A DNA stretch of 11,239 bases from 40CM-2-70-7 sp035279865. GTDB taxonomy: Bacteria; Gemmatimonadota; Gemmatimonadetes; Gemmatimonadales; GWC2-71-9. The translations under genes and the position numbers were made by a program. Below, piece after piece: positions 9,465 through 11,239 of this stretch (position 1 is the stretch's first letter; the number at the start of each line of letters is the position of its first letter). The notes below the pieces were generated by a model. The model saw only the letters and a program-made list of their open reading frames with translations, did not search any database and was not told the DNA's origin. Where the stretch lies: positions 1-11,239 of the forward strand of contig DATEGY010000296.1 of the NCBI GenBank assembly GCA_035279865.1, written 5' to 3'.

Positions 9465-10426
9465 CCGCCCGGTGGGTCGTCACCGGCGCCGCGGGGTTCA
9501 TCGGGTCCCACGTGTGCGACCGGCTGGTGGGTCGCGGGGACGCGGTGATCGGGATCGACAATTTCGATTCCCTGTATTCCCGGACCATCAAGGAACAGAA
9601 CCTCGCGGGCGTGGCCAAGGCGCCGGGGTTCCGCCTGCTCGAGCTCGACTGCGGGACCGCCGCGATTCCCTGGGATGGGGTGACCGGAGTGCTGCACTTC
9701 GCGGCGAAGCCGGGCGTGCGCCCGTCCCTGGAGAATCCCGGGGCCTATGTCACAGCGAACGTCACCGCGACGGCCCAGGTGCTGGACGGAGCCCGGCGCG
9801 CCGGCCTCACCCGGGTGGTGCTCGCGTCATCGTCCTCGGTCTACGGAAACGGCACCCCGGCGCCCTTTCGCGAAGATGCGATGGCCGACACCCCCATCTC
9901 GCCCTATGCGGCCAGCAAGCGGGGGGCGGAGCTCGTCGCCCGGGCGTTCGCGCACCTGTACGGCATGCGGATCGCCTGTCTCCGGTTTTTTACGGTGTAC
10001 GGACCGCGCCAGCGCCCCGACCTGGCGATCCACCGGTTCACCCGGGCCCTGGCCACCGGCGCCGCCATACGGATGTTCGGCGACGGATCGACCGAGCGGG
10101 ACTATACATTCATATCGGATGTGGTGGATGGGACCCTGGCCGCGCTGGACTGGACCGGCCGCCCGGGCGCGGCGGAGGCCCGGGTGTTCAACCTCGGCGG
10201 CGGAGAGCGGGTGCGGCTCGACCGGCTGATCGCGCTGATCGGAGGAGCCCTGGGGGTCACGCCACGCATCGAGCGGGCGCCGGCGCAACCCGGCGACGTG
10301 GACCTGACCGCCGCCGATCTGTCCCGGTCGGCCGCGGAGCTGGGGTACCGGCCCCGGGTGGCGATCGAGGATGGCATCCGGCAGTTCGTGACCTGGTATG
10401 AGGGAGCCTATGGACGCCAGTCCTGA
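9461..10426 (+). CDS. NAD-dependent epimerase, probable UDP-glucuronate 4-epimerase
   Basis: The probable reaction is interconversion of UDP-GlcA and UDP-galacturonic acid through a 4-keto intermediate with bound NAD+. The 321-residue extended short-chain dehydrogenase/reductase has TGAAGFIGSHV (GxxGxxG at 9, 12, 15), HFAAKPGVRPSLENP, ASSSSVYGNG, SPYAASKR with catalytic Tyr149 and Lys153, FFTVYGPRQRPDLAIHRF and GDGSTERDYTFISDVVDG. The AAKPGVRxSLENP and TVYGPRQRPDLA stretches are typical of UDP-glucuronate 4-epimerases, and the position after ugd and uxs agrees. A UDP-glucose or UDP-GlcNAc 4-epimerase is the main alternative and cannot be excluded from sequence alone. The GTG start overlaps the uxs stop (GTGA). 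Its 3' end overlaps the TPR gene by 17 bases. Confidence 0.85.
   Translation: MTARWVVTGAAGFIGSHVCDRLVGRGDAVIGIDNFDSLYSRTIKEQNLAGVAKAPGFRLLELDCGTAAIPWDGVTGVLHFAAKPGVRPSLENPGAYVTANVTATAQVLDGARRAGLTRVVLASSSSVYGNGTPAPFREDAMADTPISPYAASKRGAELVARAFAHLYGMRIACLRFFTVYGPRQRPDLAIHRFTRALATGAAIRMFGDGSTERDYTFISDVVDGTLAALDWTGRPGAAEARVFNLGGGERVRLDRLIALIGGALGVTPRIERAPAQPGDVDLTAADLSRSAAELGYRPRVAIEDGIRQFVTWYEGAYGRQS
10401..10406 (+). promoter_or_regulatory. Putative ribosome binding site of the TPR gene
   Basis: AGGGAG lies three bases before the ATG at 10410. That spacing is short, but the other in-frame ATG at 10398 has no comparable site, so 10410 is the preferred start. Confidence 0.45.
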
Positions 10427-11174
10427 GCATCTGGTCAATCAGGCGCGGGAGCGGTTTCAGCTGGGCGACTACTACGGCACCATCCATCTCATCGAGGATG
10501 TGGTCGCCACGGGCCGCGCGTTCGCCGACGCGCACCATCTCCTGGGGCTCTCCTACTCGCTGGTGGGTCAGCACGACAAGGCCCTGGAAGAGCTGGACGA
10601 GGCCCTGGAGCTCAACCCCCGGTATGTGGAAGCCCTGGTGCACCGGGCGCTTGTGCTGAACCAGCTGGGCCGCGAAGACGAGGCCGACGCCGCGTTACGG
10701 CGGGCGGGACAGGTGGGCAGCGATGCACAGCGCGGGTTCGCCGGGCACGTCGCGGCGAAGCTTGCCAACCACCACGCCAGCCTCGGCGATGCCTACGTCG
10801 AGGCCGGCGGGCTGGGGGAGGGGATCCAGCAATACCAGGCGGCGCTGGCCCTGGGACCCGGTTTCCATGATTTGAGGTATAAGCTCGGGCGGTTGTTCCT
10901 GGAGGCGGGCCGGGTGCTCGAAGCACGGGAGCAGTTTGAAGTGATCGTCCGCGACCGGCCCAACTTTCTGGACGCCTCGGCCATGCTCGGCCTGGCGTGC
11001 TACCTGTCGGGGGACGGCCTCACCGCCCGCCGGGTGTGGGAGGACCTCCGTGACCGCCGGCCGGAGGACCCGCGCGTCGAAGCCTATCTCGGCATGCTCG
11101 ACCGCGGGGAAGAGCACCCGCCCGTCGCCAAGAAGGCGGAAGCGGTCCGGACCAGGAAGAAGAAAAAATCGTGA
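10410..11174 (+). CDS. Tetratricopeptide-repeat protein with lysine-rich C-terminus
   Basis: This 254-residue protein is almost wholly helical TPR repeats, which act as protein-protein docking surfaces. About five to six units can be seen: roughly residues 6-39, 40-73 (the clearest: Leu-Gly-Leu-Ser-Tyr, then a Lys-Ala-Leu helix ending in LNPRY), 74-105, then after a less regular stretch a unit around GDAYVEAGGLGEGIQQYQAA, one around LGRLFLEAGRVLEAREQF, and one around LGLACYLSGDG. No signal peptide or membrane helix is visible, so it is probably cytoplasmic. The last residues are strongly basic (VRTRKKKKS). The start could also be the ATG at 10398, four residues longer. It overlaps the epimerase gene upstream and is fused by GTGA to the lipoprotein-like gene downstream. 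Its partner and role are unknown; operon position hints at a link to surface-glycan or envelope assembly, but that is only inference. Confidence 0.85.
   Translation: MDASPEHLVNQARERFQLGDYYGTIHLIEDVVATGRAFADAHHLLGLSYSLVGQHDKALEELDEALELNPRYVEALVHRALVLNQLGREDEADAALRRAGQVGSDAQRGFAGHVAAKLANHHASLGDAYVEAGGLGEGIQQYQAALALGPGFHDLRYKLGRLFLEAGRVLEAREQFEVIVRDRPNFLDASAMLGLACYLSGDGLTARRVWEDLRDRRPEDPRVEAYLGMLDRGEEHPPVAKKAEAVRTRKKKKS
11154..11159 (+). promoter_or_regulatory. Possible ribosome binding site of the last gene
   Basis: AGGAAG lies eleven bases before the GTG at 11171, inside the Lys-rich 3' end of the TPR gene. The spacing is somewhat long, and A/G-rich lysine codons alone could give this match. 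Confidence 0.35.
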
Positions 11175-11239
11175 AGCGGGTGGGAGTCGTCCTTCTGGTA
11201 GCCGCACTGGCCTGCGCGCGGAGCGCGGCGGACCATGAG
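11171..11239 (+). CDS. N-terminus of a probable lipoprotein or secreted protein (3' end outside window)
   Basis: Only 23 codons lie in the window. The GTG start is fused to the TPR stop (GTGA), the same arrangement as four other junctions here, and the frame stays open to the last base. The peptide begins MKRVGVVLLVAALACARSA: two basic residues, a hydrophobic stretch of about ten residues, then Ala-Leu-Ala-Cys at 12-15. This fits the general PROSITE lipoprotein pattern, although Ala instead of Leu at -3 is not the classic lipobox. It could instead be a Sec signal peptide cleaved at another site. The mature protein cannot be identified. Confidence 0.6.
   Translation, partial: MKRVGVVLLVAALACARSAADHE

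Noticed and set aside
9469..9486. 6-bp hairpin CCGGTG/CACCGG just after the epimerase start
   Set aside because: It lies downstream of the start within codons for the conserved Rossmann motif, is shorter than the ugd hairpin, and is likely chance in GC-rich DNA.

Overview
The window is a GC-rich stretch, about two-thirds G+C by eye, packed with eleven genes all on the + strand. No gap between genes exceeds 16 bases. It looks like the middle of one long operon from a Gram-negative-type bacterium. Composition, the carB-murB link and the TPR/lipoprotein end would suit a group such as Gemmatimonadota, but no marker gene here fixes the taxon, so that is a weak guess.

Layout: (1) bases 1-2269 hold the 3' two-thirds of carB (large subunit of carbamoyl-phosphate synthase). 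(2) 2182-3201 is murB (peptidoglycan precursor synthesis), overlapping carB by 88 bases. (3) 3201-7228 is a four-gene cassette: WbpD-like N-acetyltransferase, WbpE-like aminotransferase, Gfo/Idh-type 3-dehydrogenase and WbpA-like UDP-GlcNAc 6-dehydrogenase. Together these four activities convert UDP-GlcNAc to UDP-2,3-diacetamido-2,3-dideoxyglucuronic acid; the gene order is the exact reverse of the reaction order. (4) 7225-10426 is a UDP-glucuronate module: UDP-glucose 6-dehydrogenase, UDP-glucuronate decarboxylase (to UDP-xylose) and a probable UDP-glucuronate 4-epimerase (to UDP-galacturonate). (5) 10410-11174 is a TPR protein with a lysine-rich tail, followed by the first 23 codons of a probable lipoprotein or exported protein.

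The seven sugar genes would supply up to four acidic or pentose UDP-sugars (UDP-GlcNAc3NAcA, UDP-GlcA, UDP-Xyl, UDP-GalA) for a cell-surface glycan. No glycosyltransferase, flippase, polymerase or 2-epimerase is present, so the polymer itself is made by genes elsewhere. Stop and start codons are fused at most junctions (five GTGA overlaps, one TGATG), pointing to translational coupling.

I see no RNA genes, mobile elements, CRISPR arrays, convincing promoters or terminators. The families are all known. The parts worth a second look are the 3-dehydrogenase subtype, the carB/murB overlap with its basic MurB tail, a 7-bp hairpin over the ugd start, and the Cys4 tail on the acetyltransferase. I did not find a clearly undescribed system.
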